Source: CALJXB01 sp965225935 (GTDB lineage Bacteria; Pseudomonadota; Alphaproteobacteria; Kiloniellales; JAKSDN01). Taken from it: 64,000 bases of DNA. The notes beneath the pieces were generated by a model. That model saw only the letters and a list, made by a program, of their open reading frames with translations, was not told the DNA's origin and did not search any database. This document shows, piece after piece, positions 1 through 7,780 of this stretch; position 1 is the stretch's first letter, and each line of letters starts with the position of its first letter. The stretch spans positions 186,001 to 250,000 of the forward strand of contig CBDDCC010000014.1 in assembly GCA_965225935.1 (NCBI GenBank), in the 5' to 3' direction. The position numbers were made by a program, and so were the translations under genes.

Positions 1-27
1 GAGGGGCTCAAGAAACTGCTCGAATAG
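1..27 (+). CDS. 3' end of a plus-strand gene (partial)
   Basis: Read in frame 1, the first 27 bases give EGLKKLLE followed by TAG. This looks like the amphipathic C-terminus of a gene that begins outside the window and converges on dmdA, whose stop lies ten bases further on. Only eight codons are visible, so no function can be given and a chance reading is possible. Confidence 0.3.
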   Translation, partial: EGLKKLLE

Positions 28-36
28 AGCCGTCCG

Positions 37-1203
37 CTACGCCTTCGCGAGGTCCTTCTTCGGATCGTAGAAGGGCATCTGCACGACTGTGGCCGCGAGG
101 GGACCGGAGGGCGCCTCGACCTCTAGGCGCGTGCCCGGTGCGGCCCGCTCGGCCGGCACCAGGGCCATGGCGATCGACTTCTCGAGCCGCGGCGAAAAGA
201 CGGCCGAGGTGACCTTGAAGCGCGCCGGGTCCTCTTCGGCCAGCGGCCAGAAGTGCTCGTTCGACGTGGCGAGCGGCGGGCAATGGAGCTCCAGGCCGGC
301 GAGGCGGCGGTCAACGCCGGCGGCCTTGATGCGCTTCAGGGCCGCCTTGCCGATGAAGTCGGCCTTCTGCTCCAGGTCGAGGAGGCGCTCCAGGCCCAGC
401 TCGAAGGGGTTCTCCGCCAGGGTCGCGTCGGCGCCGTAGGAAATGAGTCCGGCCTCGATGCGGCGGATCTGGTTGGGCGCCCCGGGGCCGATCCCGTAGG
501 GCCGGCCGGCCGCCATGATCCGCTCCCAGAGCTCGTCGCCGCGGGCGCCGTCGCGCAGGAAGACCTCGAAACCCTTCTCGCCGCTCCAGCCGGTGCGCGA
601 GACCACCAGCGGGATGCCGTCGAGCTCGCTCTCCCGGAAGCGGAAGTACTTGAGCTCGTCCACCCAGCCGCCGAAGAGGTTGCGCAGGACTTCGGCCGAC
701 CTGGGCCCCTGGACCTGCAGCGGCGAGACGTCGGGCTCCGAAAGCCGCACGTCCAGGCCCGAGGCGACCGCCAGGCCCTTGGCCCAGAGCAGCACGTCGC
801 TGTCGGCGAGGGAGAGCCAGAAGTGGTTCTCGCCCAGGCGCAGCAGCACGGGGTCGTTGATCAGGCCGCCGTTCTCGTCGGTGATGGGGACGTACTTGCA
901 CTGCCCGACCTGGCAGGCCGAGAGGTTGCGGGGCGTCAGCAGCTGGGCGAAGCGCGCCGCCTCGGGCCCGGCGATCTCCACCTGCCGCTCGACCGCCACG
1001 TCCCACAGGCTGACGTGCTCCACCAGGCGCCAGAAGTCGGCCACCGGGCTCTCGTAGTAGAGCGGCAGGTACATGTGGTTGTAGCAGCCGTAGGCCTTGC
1101 AGCCCCAGCGCCGAGTCGCCTCGAAGAAAGGCGACTTGCGCACCCGGGCCGAGATGCCGACCGGCGCCGGATCGCTCCGGCTGGGCTCCCGTTTCTCGGT
1201 CAT
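37..1203 (-). CDS. dmdA: DmdA-like dimethylsulfoniopropionate demethylase (GcvT fold)
   Basis: 388 aa. DmdA moves a methyl group from DMSP to tetrahydrofolate, giving 3-methylmercaptopropionate and 5-methyl-THF in the cytosol. The N-terminal stretch around residues 38-75 (YNHMYLPLYYES, then LWDVAVERQVEI), the tract INDPVLLRL, and QVQGPRSAEVL are what I associate with DmdA rather than true glycine-cleavage GcvT, which has FDVSHMG at the corresponding place. Length fits the family (about 370-390 aa). The ATG overlaps the dmdB stop as ATGA, so the two are translationally coupled. DmdA-like paralogues of other specificity exist in alphaproteobacteria, so the substrate is probable, not proven; the dmdB neighbour is the best support. 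Confidence 0.78.
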   Translation of the reverse strand: MTEKREPSRSDPAPVGISARVRKSPFFEATRRWGCKAYGCYNHMYLPLYYESPVADFWRLVEHVSLWDVAVERQVEIAGPEAARFAQLLTPRNLSACQVGQCKYVPITDENGGLINDPVLLRLGENHFWLSLADSDVLLWAKGLAVASGLDVRLSEPDVSPLQVQGPRSAEVLRNLFGGWVDELKYFRFRESELDGIPLVVSRTGWSGEKGFEVFLRDGARGDELWERIMAAGRPYGIGPGAPNQIRRIEAGLISYGADATLAENPFELGLERLLDLEQKADFIGKAALKRIKAAGVDRRLAGLELHCPPLATSNEHFWPLAEEDPARFKVTSAVFSPRLEKSIAMALVPAERAAPGTRLEVEAPSGPLAATVVQMPFYDPKKDLAKA

Positions 1204-2828
1204 GAGGCCTCCCGTGCCCGCTCGCGCAGCACGAACTTCTGGATCTTGCCCGTGGAGGTCTTGGGCAGGGGGCCGAAGACGACCGTCCTGGGCGCCTTGA
1301 AGTGGGCCATGTTGTCCCGGCAGAAAGCGATGATTTCCTCCACTTCGGCAGTCGCGCCCTCGCGCAGGGTGACGAAGGCGCAGGGGCTCTCACCCCACTT
1401 CTCGTCGGGTCTGGCGACCACCGCGGCCTCCAGCACCTTGGGATGCCGGTAGAGGGTCTCCTCCACCTCCAGGCTGGATATGTTCTCGCCGCCGGAGATG
1501 ATGACGTCCTTGGAGCGGTCCTTGACCTCCACGTAGCCGTCGGGGTGGACCACCGCCAGATCGCCGCTGTGGAACCAGCCGCCGTCGAAGGCGGCCGCCG
1601 TGGCCTCGGCGTTCTTCAGGTAGCCCTTCATGACGGTGTTGCCGCGCAACAGGATCTCGCCCAGGGTCCGGCCGTCCGCGGGCACGTCCTCGAGGGTGTC
1701 CGGATCCTTTACGGCGAGGCCGTCGAGGGTCAGGTAGCGCACCCCCTGGCGCGCCATCTTGGCCGAGCGCTCGGCGAGCGCCAGGCCGCCCCACGCGTCC
1801 TGCCAGGTGCAGACGGCCGCCGGGCCGTAGCTTTCGGTGAGGCCGTAGAGGTGGGTGACCCGGAAGCCGTTGGCCTCCATGGCCTCGATCACGGCCGACG
1901 GCGGCGCGGCGCCGCCGGTGGCGCACTCGACCATCTGGTCGAACGTCTCCTTGGCCTCCTCGGGCGCGTTCGCCAGCAGGGTCAGCACCACGGGCGCGCC
2001 GCACATGTGGGTGACGCCGTGCTCCTTGATGCTGCGGTAGACCGCGGCGGGGTCGAGCTTGCGCAGGCAGACGTGGGTGGCATGGGCCGCTGTCACCGCC
2101 CAGGTGAAGGTCCAGCCGTCGCAGTGGAACATGGGAAGCGTCCAGAGGTAGACCGAGTCCCGCGTGAGGCCCATGGTCACCATGTTGCCAATGGCGTTGA
2201 GATAGGCGCCGCGCGAGTGGTAGACGCAGCCCTTTGGATTGCCCGTCGTGCCCGAGGTGTAGAGCAGCGAGACGGCCTGCTGCTCGTCCTCCGGCTGGTC
2301 GCTCGCGAACTCGGGATCGCCCTCGGCGAGGAGCGCTTCGTAGTCGAGGGCGCCCAGGAGTTCGCCACCCTCGGCCAGGGGATCGTCGATGTCGATCACC
2401 AGGAGGTCCCGGCCCAGCTCCGCGAGGGCCGGCGAGATCGTGGGCGAGAACTCCCGGTCGGTGATGAGGCACTTGGCGCCGCCGTGGTCGAGGATGAAGG
2501 CGAGGGTCTTGGCGTCGAGGCGGAAGTTGAGGGAGTTCAGCACCGCCCCCAGCATGGGCACGCCGTAGTGGGCCTCCAGCATCTCCGGCGTGTTGGCGGC
2601 CATGATGGCGACGCAGTCGCCTTTCTCGATGCCGCGCTTGGCGAGCGCCGAGGCGAGGCGGTGGCAGCGCTCGCGGAACTGCCGGTAGCTGTAGCGCCGC
2701 GCCCCGTGGATCACGGCGGTCTTCTCCGGGAAGACGGCGGCGGCGCGCTCCAGGAAGCTGACCGGGCTGAGCGGCGCCGAGTTGGCCGGATTGGGCCACA
2801 GATGGGGTTCGTTCCAATGGTCGCTCAT
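1200..2828 (-). CDS. dmdB: DmdB-like 3-methylmercaptopropionyl-CoA ligase
   Basis: 542 aa member of the adenylate-forming acyl-CoA ligase family. Visible signatures: P-loop-like YTSGTTGNPKG near residue 180, the YGLTES motif, the HSGDLA motif, the hinge DRSKDVIISGGENIS and the C-terminal lysine in PKTSTGKIQK. In the DMSP demethylation pathway this step makes MMPA-CoA from 3-methylmercaptopropionate. I start at the ATG at 2828 (MSDHWNEPHLW): the frame is open further upstream, but the extra residues are Arg/Pro-rich and do not resemble the family. Order of transcription is dmdB then dmdA with a 4-nt overlap. No dmdC (acyl-CoA dehydrogenase) or dmdD is in the window. By sequence alone a generic medium-chain ligase is possible. 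Confidence 0.75.
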   Translation of the reverse strand: MSDHWNEPHLWPNPANSAPLSPVSFLERAAAVFPEKTAVIHGARRYSYRQFRERCHRLASALAKRGIEKGDCVAIMAANTPEMLEAHYGVPMLGAVLNSLNFRLDAKTLAFILDHGGAKCLITDREFSPTISPALAELGRDLLVIDIDDPLAEGGELLGALDYEALLAEGDPEFASDQPEDEQQAVSLLYTSGTTGNPKGCVYHSRGAYLNAIGNMVTMGLTRDSVYLWTLPMFHCDGWTFTWAVTAAHATHVCLRKLDPAAVYRSIKEHGVTHMCGAPVVLTLLANAPEEAKETFDQMVECATGGAAPPSAVIEAMEANGFRVTHLYGLTESYGPAAVCTWQDAWGGLALAERSAKMARQGVRYLTLDGLAVKDPDTLEDVPADGRTLGEILLRGNTVMKGYLKNAEATAAAFDGGWFHSGDLAVVHPDGYVEVKDRSKDVIISGGENISSLEVEETLYRHPKVLEAAVVARPDEKWGESPCAFVTLREGATAEVEEIIAFCRDNMAHFKAPRTVVFGPLPKTSTGKIQKFVLRERAREAS

Positions 2829-3038
2829 GCCAGTCCGCCTCAGCGTCTCCCCGACCGTTCGTCTTTTCTTTGCGCTCCGTCCACACAGCCTGCGCCGGAG
2901 CGTTCGCATCATGTAAGCCACGCCCCCCGGCCCGGCGCAAGGGATAGCGGAACCTCCCGCGCGCGGCCGCTTGCGGCAGGCGGGCGGCGGTGGGAGAGTG
3001 CCGCAACCTTGGAACGGCACGGGAAGGGAGCGGAACCA
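2829..3038. promoter_or_regulatory. divergent control region between dmdBA and the copper chaperone gene
   Basis: The 210-bp gap separates two genes transcribed away from each other, so promoters for both must lie here. Just upstream of dmdB the minus strand reads GGGGAGA, a usable ribosome site; GGGAAGGGAGCGG precedes the plus-strand ATG. I cannot assign -35/-10 boxes with confidence. Confidence 0.4.
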
Positions 3039-3536
3039 ATGCGAAGGCATCTTCGGATCGTCCTGACGGTTCTGGCGTGGGCGGCGCTGGCCGGCGGCGC
3101 CCTGGCCCACGAGTACAAGATCGGCGATCTAACGGTCGAGCATCCCTGGGCGCGGGCCTCCATCGGGGCGGCCAAGGCGGGGGCCGCCTACCTCATTATC
3201 GTCAACGAGGGGGCCGCGCCCGACCGCTTGGTTGCCGTCGCTTCGCCGGTCGCGAAAAGGACCCAGCTCCACACCCATCTGATCGAGGACGGGGTGGCGA
3301 AGATGCGGCCCGTGGAGGCGCTCGAGGTGGCGCCGGGAGCGCCCACGGTGCTGCAGCCGGGCGGCCTGCACATCATGCTCATGGGCCTGAAGGCGCCTCT
3401 CGAGGAGGGCGGTCTGTTTCCGCTTACCCTCACCTTCGAGCGCGCCGGCACGGTGGAGGTCGAGGTCTACATCGACTCCCCAACCGCGGGCACGGAAAGC
3501 GACCATGAAGGCCACGGCGAGGGCCACGGGAGCTAG
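3039..3536 (+). CDS. periplasmic PCuAC-family copper(I) chaperone
   Basis: 165 aa. Cleavable signal peptide (about residues 1-23, ending GGALA|HEY) sends it to the periplasm. The core carries the PCuAC copper motif: His in LHTH, Met in AKMRPV and the His-x-x-Met of GGLHIMLMGL, plus the conserved HPWARAS start of the domain. The tail is His-rich (DHEGHGEGHG), another possible metal site. PCuAC proteins hand Cu(I) to cuproproteins, classically cytochrome oxidase CuA, usually with Sco1. Here there is no Sco1 or oxidase nearby; the closest candidate client is the copper-dependent methanethiol oxidase downstream. The TAG stop coincides with the end of an inserted palindromic element, so the original C-terminus may have been different. 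Confidence 0.88.
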   Translation: MRRHLRIVLTVLAWAALAGGALAHEYKIGDLTVEHPWARASIGAAKAGAAYLIIVNEGAAPDRLVAVASPVAKRTQLHTHLIEDGVAKMRPVEALEVAPGAPTVLQPGGLHIMLMGLKAPLEEGGLFPLTLTFERAGTVEVEVYIDSPTAGTESDHEGHGEGHGS

Positions 3537-3804
3537 AGCAGTTTCCGATCATATTGAGCCACGCTGTTGCTCTGGGCTGAGTCCGTCCGCTAGGCGCGGG
3601 CCGAAGCGCGATGTGGTGCATCGGGCGAGGCCCGCAACGACGCGGCGGGCCGGCCCAGAGCAACCCAGGTGGGACGGGCGCTTTTGGCCGGACGCCGCGT
3701 CGCTCCTCCTCGAATATGCTTCGGCATGTCCTTCGTCGTTGCTCCTAACGTCCGGCCAAAATCGCTCCGTCAGCGTGGCTCAATATGATCGGAAACTGCT
3801 CTAG
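3533..3804. mobile_element. 272-bp MITE-like palindromic element
   Basis: Two perfect 34-bp inverted arms (3533-3566 and 3771-3804) begin with CTAGAGCAGTTTCC. Inside are two further inverted pairs: 3567-3577 with 3653-3663 (11/11, TTGCTCTGGGC) and 3678-3693 with 3750-3765 (15/16). No ORF is supported inside. The outermost TA on each side could be a duplicated target, leaving ends that start GAGC, as do the ends of the IS630-family element at 25949-27001. This is the organisation of a non-autonomous MITE that folds into a branched structure. Its left end provides the stop codon of the copper chaperone gene. Confidence 0.75.
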
Positions 3805-4028
3805 CAGCGCACGATCTCGTGAGGCCGTCCGGGCGCCGAGGAAACCGCCTGCCCCTGCCTTGGAACCGCTTGCGCGGCACCCATATTTGAGGGCGGAAGC
3901 TCCTTTATGCGCAAGGGGCGGAGTCCTATGCTGACGTACGGCCAAAGACCGGCGAGAGCGGCCGACAGGCGCCAGGCGCCGGCCGGGTAGGGGCCAATCA
4001 CCAACGACGAACCTGCAGGAGGTGTGCC
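3805..4028. promoter_or_regulatory. leader/promoter region of the peroxiredoxin gene
   Basis: About 220 bp between the palindromic element and the peroxiredoxin start. It ends with a strong ribosome site GCAGGAGGTG placed six bases before the ATG. No OxyR-type dyad or clear promoter boxes were recognised by eye. Confidence 0.35.
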
Positions 4029-4691
4029 ATGTCGCTCAGAATCAACGACGAAGCGCCGGACTTCACGGCTGAGACCACCGACGGGACTATCAAGTTCCAC
4101 GACTGGATCGGCGACGGATGGGCGATCCTCTTCTCCCATCCCAAGGACTTCACGCCGGTCTGCACGACCGAGCTTGGCTACATGGCCGGGCTGAAGGACC
4201 AGTTCGCCAAGCGCAACTGCAAAGTCATCGGCCTCAGCGTCGATGGCGTGCGCGACCACGACAAGTGGTCGAAAGACATCGAGAACACCCAGGGCCACGC
4301 GGTGAACTATCCCCTGATCGGCGACCCCGATCTCCACATCGCCAAGCTCTACGAGATGCTGCCGGCCGGGGCGGGCGACAGCTCCGAGGGCCGCACGCCC
4401 GCCGACAACGCGACCGTGCGCACGGTCTTCCTCATCGGCCCCGACAAGAAGATCAAGCTCTCGCTCACCTATCCCATGAGCACGGGCCGCAACTTCGACG
4501 AGGTGCTGCGGGTGCTGGATTCCTGTCAGCTCACCGCCAAGCACAAGGTGGCGACGCCGGTGAACTGGAAGTCCGGCGAGGACGTGATCATCGTGCCCAC
4601 CGTTTCCGACGACGAGGCCAAAGAGAAGTTCCCCGGCGGCTGGAAGTCGCCGCTGCCCTATATGCGCATCGTCCCGCAGCCGAAGGACTGA
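4029..4691 (+). CDS. 1-Cys peroxiredoxin (Prx6 family)
   Basis: 220 aa cytosolic peroxidase that reduces H2O2 and organic hydroperoxides. The peroxidatic site is HPKDFTPVCTTE with the catalytic Cys at residue 45; length and the C-terminal extension with PVNWKSGEDVIIVP and LPYMRIV are those of the Prx6/1-Cys class rather than the shorter AhpC/2-Cys class. An additional Cys in LDSCQLT near residue 157 could resolve or be incidental. It starts at an ATG with AGGAGG before it. Position just ahead of an H2O2-forming methanethiol oxidase suggests a protective role there; that link is inference. Confidence 0.92.
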   Translation: MSLRINDEAPDFTAETTDGTIKFHDWIGDGWAILFSHPKDFTPVCTTELGYMAGLKDQFAKRNCKVIGLSVDGVRDHDKWSKDIENTQGHAVNYPLIGDPDLHIAKLYEMLPAGAGDSSEGRTPADNATVRTVFLIGPDKKIKLSLTYPMSTGRNFDEVLRVLDSCQLTAKHKVATPVNWKSGEDVIIVPTVSDDEAKEKFPGGWKSPLPYMRIVPQPKD

Positions 4692-5228
4692 GACCCCGGC
4701 AGAGCCGGAAAACCGGCCGGGGCGTGGGGGTTTCTGCCGAGACCAGCGCCCCGGCCAAGGCGCCCGCTCCGAGCGATCCCGCAATCCATAGTCGCCCGCC
4801 CGACAGGGCGGCGCGGAGCGGTCTCCAACGCTTCGTTGAACGCGCAATCGCGCGGGCGTATGATCCCTGAGAGCCCCGGCGAACCCGGGCGAAACATGCC
4901 CTTGAGGTGCCTCGAAGCGGCGTCACGACACGCCGTGTCGCACCCGGAAAACAAAAGGCTCTCGCCGGGCGGCTCGGAAGGGACGGCGCATAATCTCTTG
5001 TCGCCAGATGCCATGCGTGGGACCGCGATGGGAGCCTCGAGAGGCTTCCCGGCCCGGGGCCCTCGCGTTGCCGGGCGGCGCGAGAGCGCTTTCTCCAGAC
5101 CGATCGGAAAGCACGCCGGACCCCGCGCGCCAGTCGCGGGGCCGTGACGCCGTGCGATCCAGACTATGCGTTGAAACAATGGGTTGAGCCTACTTTCGCA
5201 ACCAATGTCCGAAGGGGGAGGATGCACT
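4692..5228. promoter_or_regulatory. 537-bp leader upstream of the methanethiol oxidase gene
   Basis: No coding sequence is supported in this gap. Notable structure: CGGCGT (4918-4923) can pair with ACGCCG (4930-4935), while CGACAC (4926-4931) can pair with GTGTCG (4935-4940), and the two hairpins share bases so only one can form. A short CGCCC-GACA-GGGCG hairpin lies near 4798. The region ends in GGGGGAGGA, the ribosome site for the downstream ATG at 5229. A regulated leader is possible, but short hairpins are common in DNA this GC-rich. Confidence 0.3.
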
Positions 5229-6623
5229 ATGGCGACTTGGAAACCCGATCCCAGCTTCTACCCGTCACCGCGCATGGCGGCGAAAGCGCCGAAGGAGAAG
5301 CTCGCCTACGTGGCGACCTTCGATCCCGAGCGCAAGGAACCCGACGCCATGGCCGTTGTCGACGTCGATCCCGGCTCGTCGAACTATGCGAAGATCGTCG
5401 GTCAAGTCCACATGCCCAACACCGGTGACGAGCTGCACCATTTCGGCTGGAACGCCTGCAGCTCCTGTCTCTGCCCCAACGCGCCCCACCCGCACGTGGA
5501 GCGGCGCTATCTGGTGGTGCCGGGCCTGCGCTCCTCGCGCATCCACATCATCGACACCCAGCCCGACCCGACCAAGCCCAAGATCGTGAAGGTCATCGAG
5601 CCGGAGGAGATCGCCGAGAAGACCGGCTACTCCCGCCTGCACACCACCCACTGTGGGCCCGAGGGCATCTACGTGAACGCGCTCGGCAACGCCGAGGGCG
5701 ACGCCCCCGGCGGCATCTTCCTGATGGATCACGAGACCTTCGACGTGCGCGGGCGCTGGGAGGTCGAGCGCGGGCCCCAGCAGCTGGCCTACGATTTCTG
5801 GTGGCACCTGGGCTACGACACCATGGTGACCAGCGAGTGGGGCACGCCCAAGACCTTCGAGGACGGCCTGGTGCCCGAGGTGCTGCTGGGCAGCCAGTAC
5901 GGCCGGCGCCTGCACTTCTGGGACCTGCACAAGCGCAGCCACCAGCAGGAGATCGACCTGGGCGAGGAGCACCAGTTGGTGTTCGAGCTGCGCCCGGCCC
6001 ACGACCCGACCAAGGCCCATGGCTTCGTCGGCGTGGTCATCAGCCTGAAGGATCTCTCCTCGTCGATCTGGACCTGGTACCGGGACGGCGGCCAGTGGGC
6101 GGTGAAGAAGATCATCGAGATCCCGGCCGAGCCGGCCGATCCCGACCTGCTGCCGCCCGTGCTGAAGGGCTTCAAGGCGGTGCCGCCGCTGGTCACCGAC
6201 ATCGACCTCTCGATGGACGACCGCTTCCTCTACGTCTCCTGCTGGGGCACCGGCGACATGCACCAGTACGACGTCTCGGATCCCTTCGATCCCAAGCTGA
6301 CCGGCAAGGTCCGCATCGGCGGCATCGTCTCCCAGGCGAGCCACCCCGGCGCCAAGAACGGCGCCCTCAACGGCGGTCCGCAGATGGTGGAGATCAGCCG
6401 CGACGGCCAGCGGGTCTACTTCACCAACTCGCTCTACGGGGCCATCGACCCGCAGTTCTATCCCGATGGCATCGACGGCTGGATGGTGAAGCTGGACGCC
6501 AAGCCCGAGGGCGGCATCGAGTTCGATCCTGACTTCTTCATCGAGTGGCCCAAGAGCCACCGGCCCCATCAGGTGCGGCTCGAAGGCGGCGACTGCTCGT
6601 CGGACTCCTACTGCTACCCCTGA
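5229..6623 (+). CDS. mtoX: selenium-binding protein / methanethiol oxidase (SBP56 family)
   Basis: 464 aa. The family enzyme (bacterial MtoX, human SELENBP1) oxidises methanethiol with O2 to formaldehyde, H2S and H2O2 and is copper dependent. Recognisable family blocks: DELHHFGWNACSSC near residues 60-75, HTTHCGPEGIYVNALG near 140, the His/Trp tract SEWGTPK, LSMDDRFLYVSCWGTGD, PGAKNGALNGGPQMVE, and the C-terminal GGDCSSDSYC. I choose the ATG at 5229 because the preceding GGGGGAGGA is well spaced and the MATWKPDPSF start matches the family; an in-frame ATG 45 nt upstream lacks such a site. No signal peptide is evident although some relatives are periplasmic. Placement next to dmdBA and a copper chaperone supports a DMSP/methanethiol role. 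Confidence 0.9.
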   Translation: MATWKPDPSFYPSPRMAAKAPKEKLAYVATFDPERKEPDAMAVVDVDPGSSNYAKIVGQVHMPNTGDELHHFGWNACSSCLCPNAPHPHVERRYLVVPGLRSSRIHIIDTQPDPTKPKIVKVIEPEEIAEKTGYSRLHTTHCGPEGIYVNALGNAEGDAPGGIFLMDHETFDVRGRWEVERGPQQLAYDFWWHLGYDTMVTSEWGTPKTFEDGLVPEVLLGSQYGRRLHFWDLHKRSHQQEIDLGEEHQLVFELRPAHDPTKAHGFVGVVISLKDLSSSIWTWYRDGGQWAVKKIIEIPAEPADPDLLPPVLKGFKAVPPLVTDIDLSMDDRFLYVSCWGTGDMHQYDVSDPFDPKLTGKVRIGGIVSQASHPGAKNGALNGGPQMVEISRDGQRVYFTNSLYGAIDPQFYPDGIDGWMVKLDAKPEGGIEFDPDFFIEWPKSHRPHQVRLEGGDCSSDSYCYP

Positions 6624-6664
6624 TCCTTCGGGCCCGGGTCGTTGGAGACACGTGACCGGATGAC

Positions 6665-7294
6665 ATGGCCGAGCTCTGGCCTTGGGTGACCCTGGCCGGG
6701 CTCGGCGCCTTCCATGGCCTGAACCCGGCTATGGGCTGGTTGTTCGCCGTGGCCCTGGGCATGCACCGGGGCAGCCGCCGGGTGGTGATGCTCTCGCTGC
6801 TGCCCATCGCCCTCGGCCACGCACTCGCGATCCTGGCGGTCGTGGCGGCCGTGCTGGCGCTCGGGGTCCTGGTCGAGCCGGAGGTCATCCGCCGGGCATC
6901 GGGGGTGCTGCTGATCGCTTGGGCGGCCTATCACGCCCTCTACGGCCGCCGCCACCGGGTCCGCTTCGGCATGCAGACGGGCATGGCCGGCCTCGCCGTC
7001 TGGTCCTTCCTCATGGCGACCGCCCACGGGGCCGGCCTCATGCTGGTCCCCGTGCTGCTCCCGCTCTGCCTGGCGGCGACGCCGGCCCGGGAGATCACGG
7101 CCGCGGGCGCGCTCCCGGTCTCGCTGGCCGCGGTCGCCGTGCACACGGTCGCCATGCTGACCGTCACGGGGGCGATCGCCGTCGCGGTCTACGAATGGCT
7201 CGGGCTCGCCTTCCTGCGCCGGGGTTGGATCAACCTGGACCTGCTCTGGACGGTCGCGCTCATCGTCGCCGGTCTGCTGCTGCTAGTGCTCTGA
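6665..7294 (+). CDS. polytopic membrane protein, possible transporter
   Basis: 209 aa with about six hydrophobic segments and two short His-containing intramembrane motifs, FHGLNPAMGW near residue 18 and TAHGAGLM near 120. The arrangement recalls NicO/RcnA or HupE-type small permeases, which carry His motifs in membrane helices, but I cannot assign a family. It starts 41 bp after the methanethiol oxidase stop on the same strand and probably shares its transcript, so export or uptake of a substrate, metal or product of that reaction is a reasonable guess. Its last 12 nt overlap the 3' end of ruvX on the other strand. Confidence 0.7.
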   Translation: MAELWPWVTLAGLGAFHGLNPAMGWLFAVALGMHRGSRRVVMLSLLPIALGHALAILAVVAAVLALGVLVEPEVIRRASGVLLIAWAAYHALYGRRHRVRFGMQTGMAGLAVWSFLMATAHGAGLMLVPVLLPLCLAATPAREITAAGALPVSLAAVAVHTVAMLTVTGAIAVAVYEWLGLAFLRRGWINLDLLWTVALIVAGLLLLVL

Positions 7295-7780
7295 GCCCGG
7301 CCCTGCGGCGCGCGCCAGGGCGTCGAGGGCGCCCTGCAGGATGTAGGCGGCGGCCATCTTGTCGACCACCTGGCCGCGGCGTTTCCGGGTCATGTCGGCC
7401 TCGGCCACCAGGAAGCGCTCGACCGCCGCCGTCGACAGGCGCTCGTCCCAGAAGGCGGCGGGCAGGACGAGGCCGCGCTCGCCCAGGTTGGCGACGAACT
7501 GGCGCACCGACTGGCAGCGCGGCCCCTCGCTGCCGTCCATGTTGACCGGCAGGCCGACGACCAGCCCGCCGATCCTGCGCTCCGCGCAGATCCGTGCGAG
7601 GGCGGCCACGTCCTCCGCCAGCTTGCCGCGGTGCAGGGTCTCCAGCGGCGAGGCCACCTTGAGGCCTCGGTCCGAGATCGCGAGGCCCACCGTCTTGGCG
7701 CCCACGTCGAGGCCCAGGAGACGCTCGTTCGGGCCGAGCCCTCTCGCCAGATCCGCGAGCGCCAGGATCGCGGCCGTCAC
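7283..7780 (-). CDS. ruvX: RuvX/YqgF family pre-16S rRNA nuclease / Holliday junction resolvase-like protein
   Basis: 165 aa, RNase H-like fold. Motifs: LGLDVGAKTVGLAISD near residue 23 (first catalytic Asp), VVGLPVNMDGSEG, FWDERLSTAAVE (second acidic site) and VDKMAAAYILQ. Length is slightly above the usual 135-155 aa because of an N-terminal extension. The GTG start at 7780 overlaps the stop of the upstream phosphatase gene as GTGA, so the two are coupled. Family members mature the 5' end of 16S rRNA. Proximity to gatCAB is common in alphaproteobacteria, although here the GH81 gene intervenes. Confidence 0.9.
   Translation of the reverse strand: MTAAILALADLARGLGPNERLLGLDVGAKTVGLAISDRGLKVASPLETLHRGKLAEDVAALARICAERRIGGLVVGLPVNMDGSEGPRCQSVRQFVANLGERGLVLPAAFWDERLSTAAVERFLVAEADMTRKRRGQVVDKMAAAYILQGALDALARAAGPGSEH

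Noticed and set aside
1302..3536. 744-codon plus-strand open frame across dmdB
   Set aside because: Only its last 166 codons, from the ATG at 3039, are a gene (the copper chaperone). The upstream part is the antisense of dmdB, kept open by GC-rich codon bias.
4836..5147. 103-codon open frame upstream of the methanethiol oxidase gene
   Set aside because: No ribosome site, no hydrophobic or domain pattern, and opposite-strand frames are equally open.
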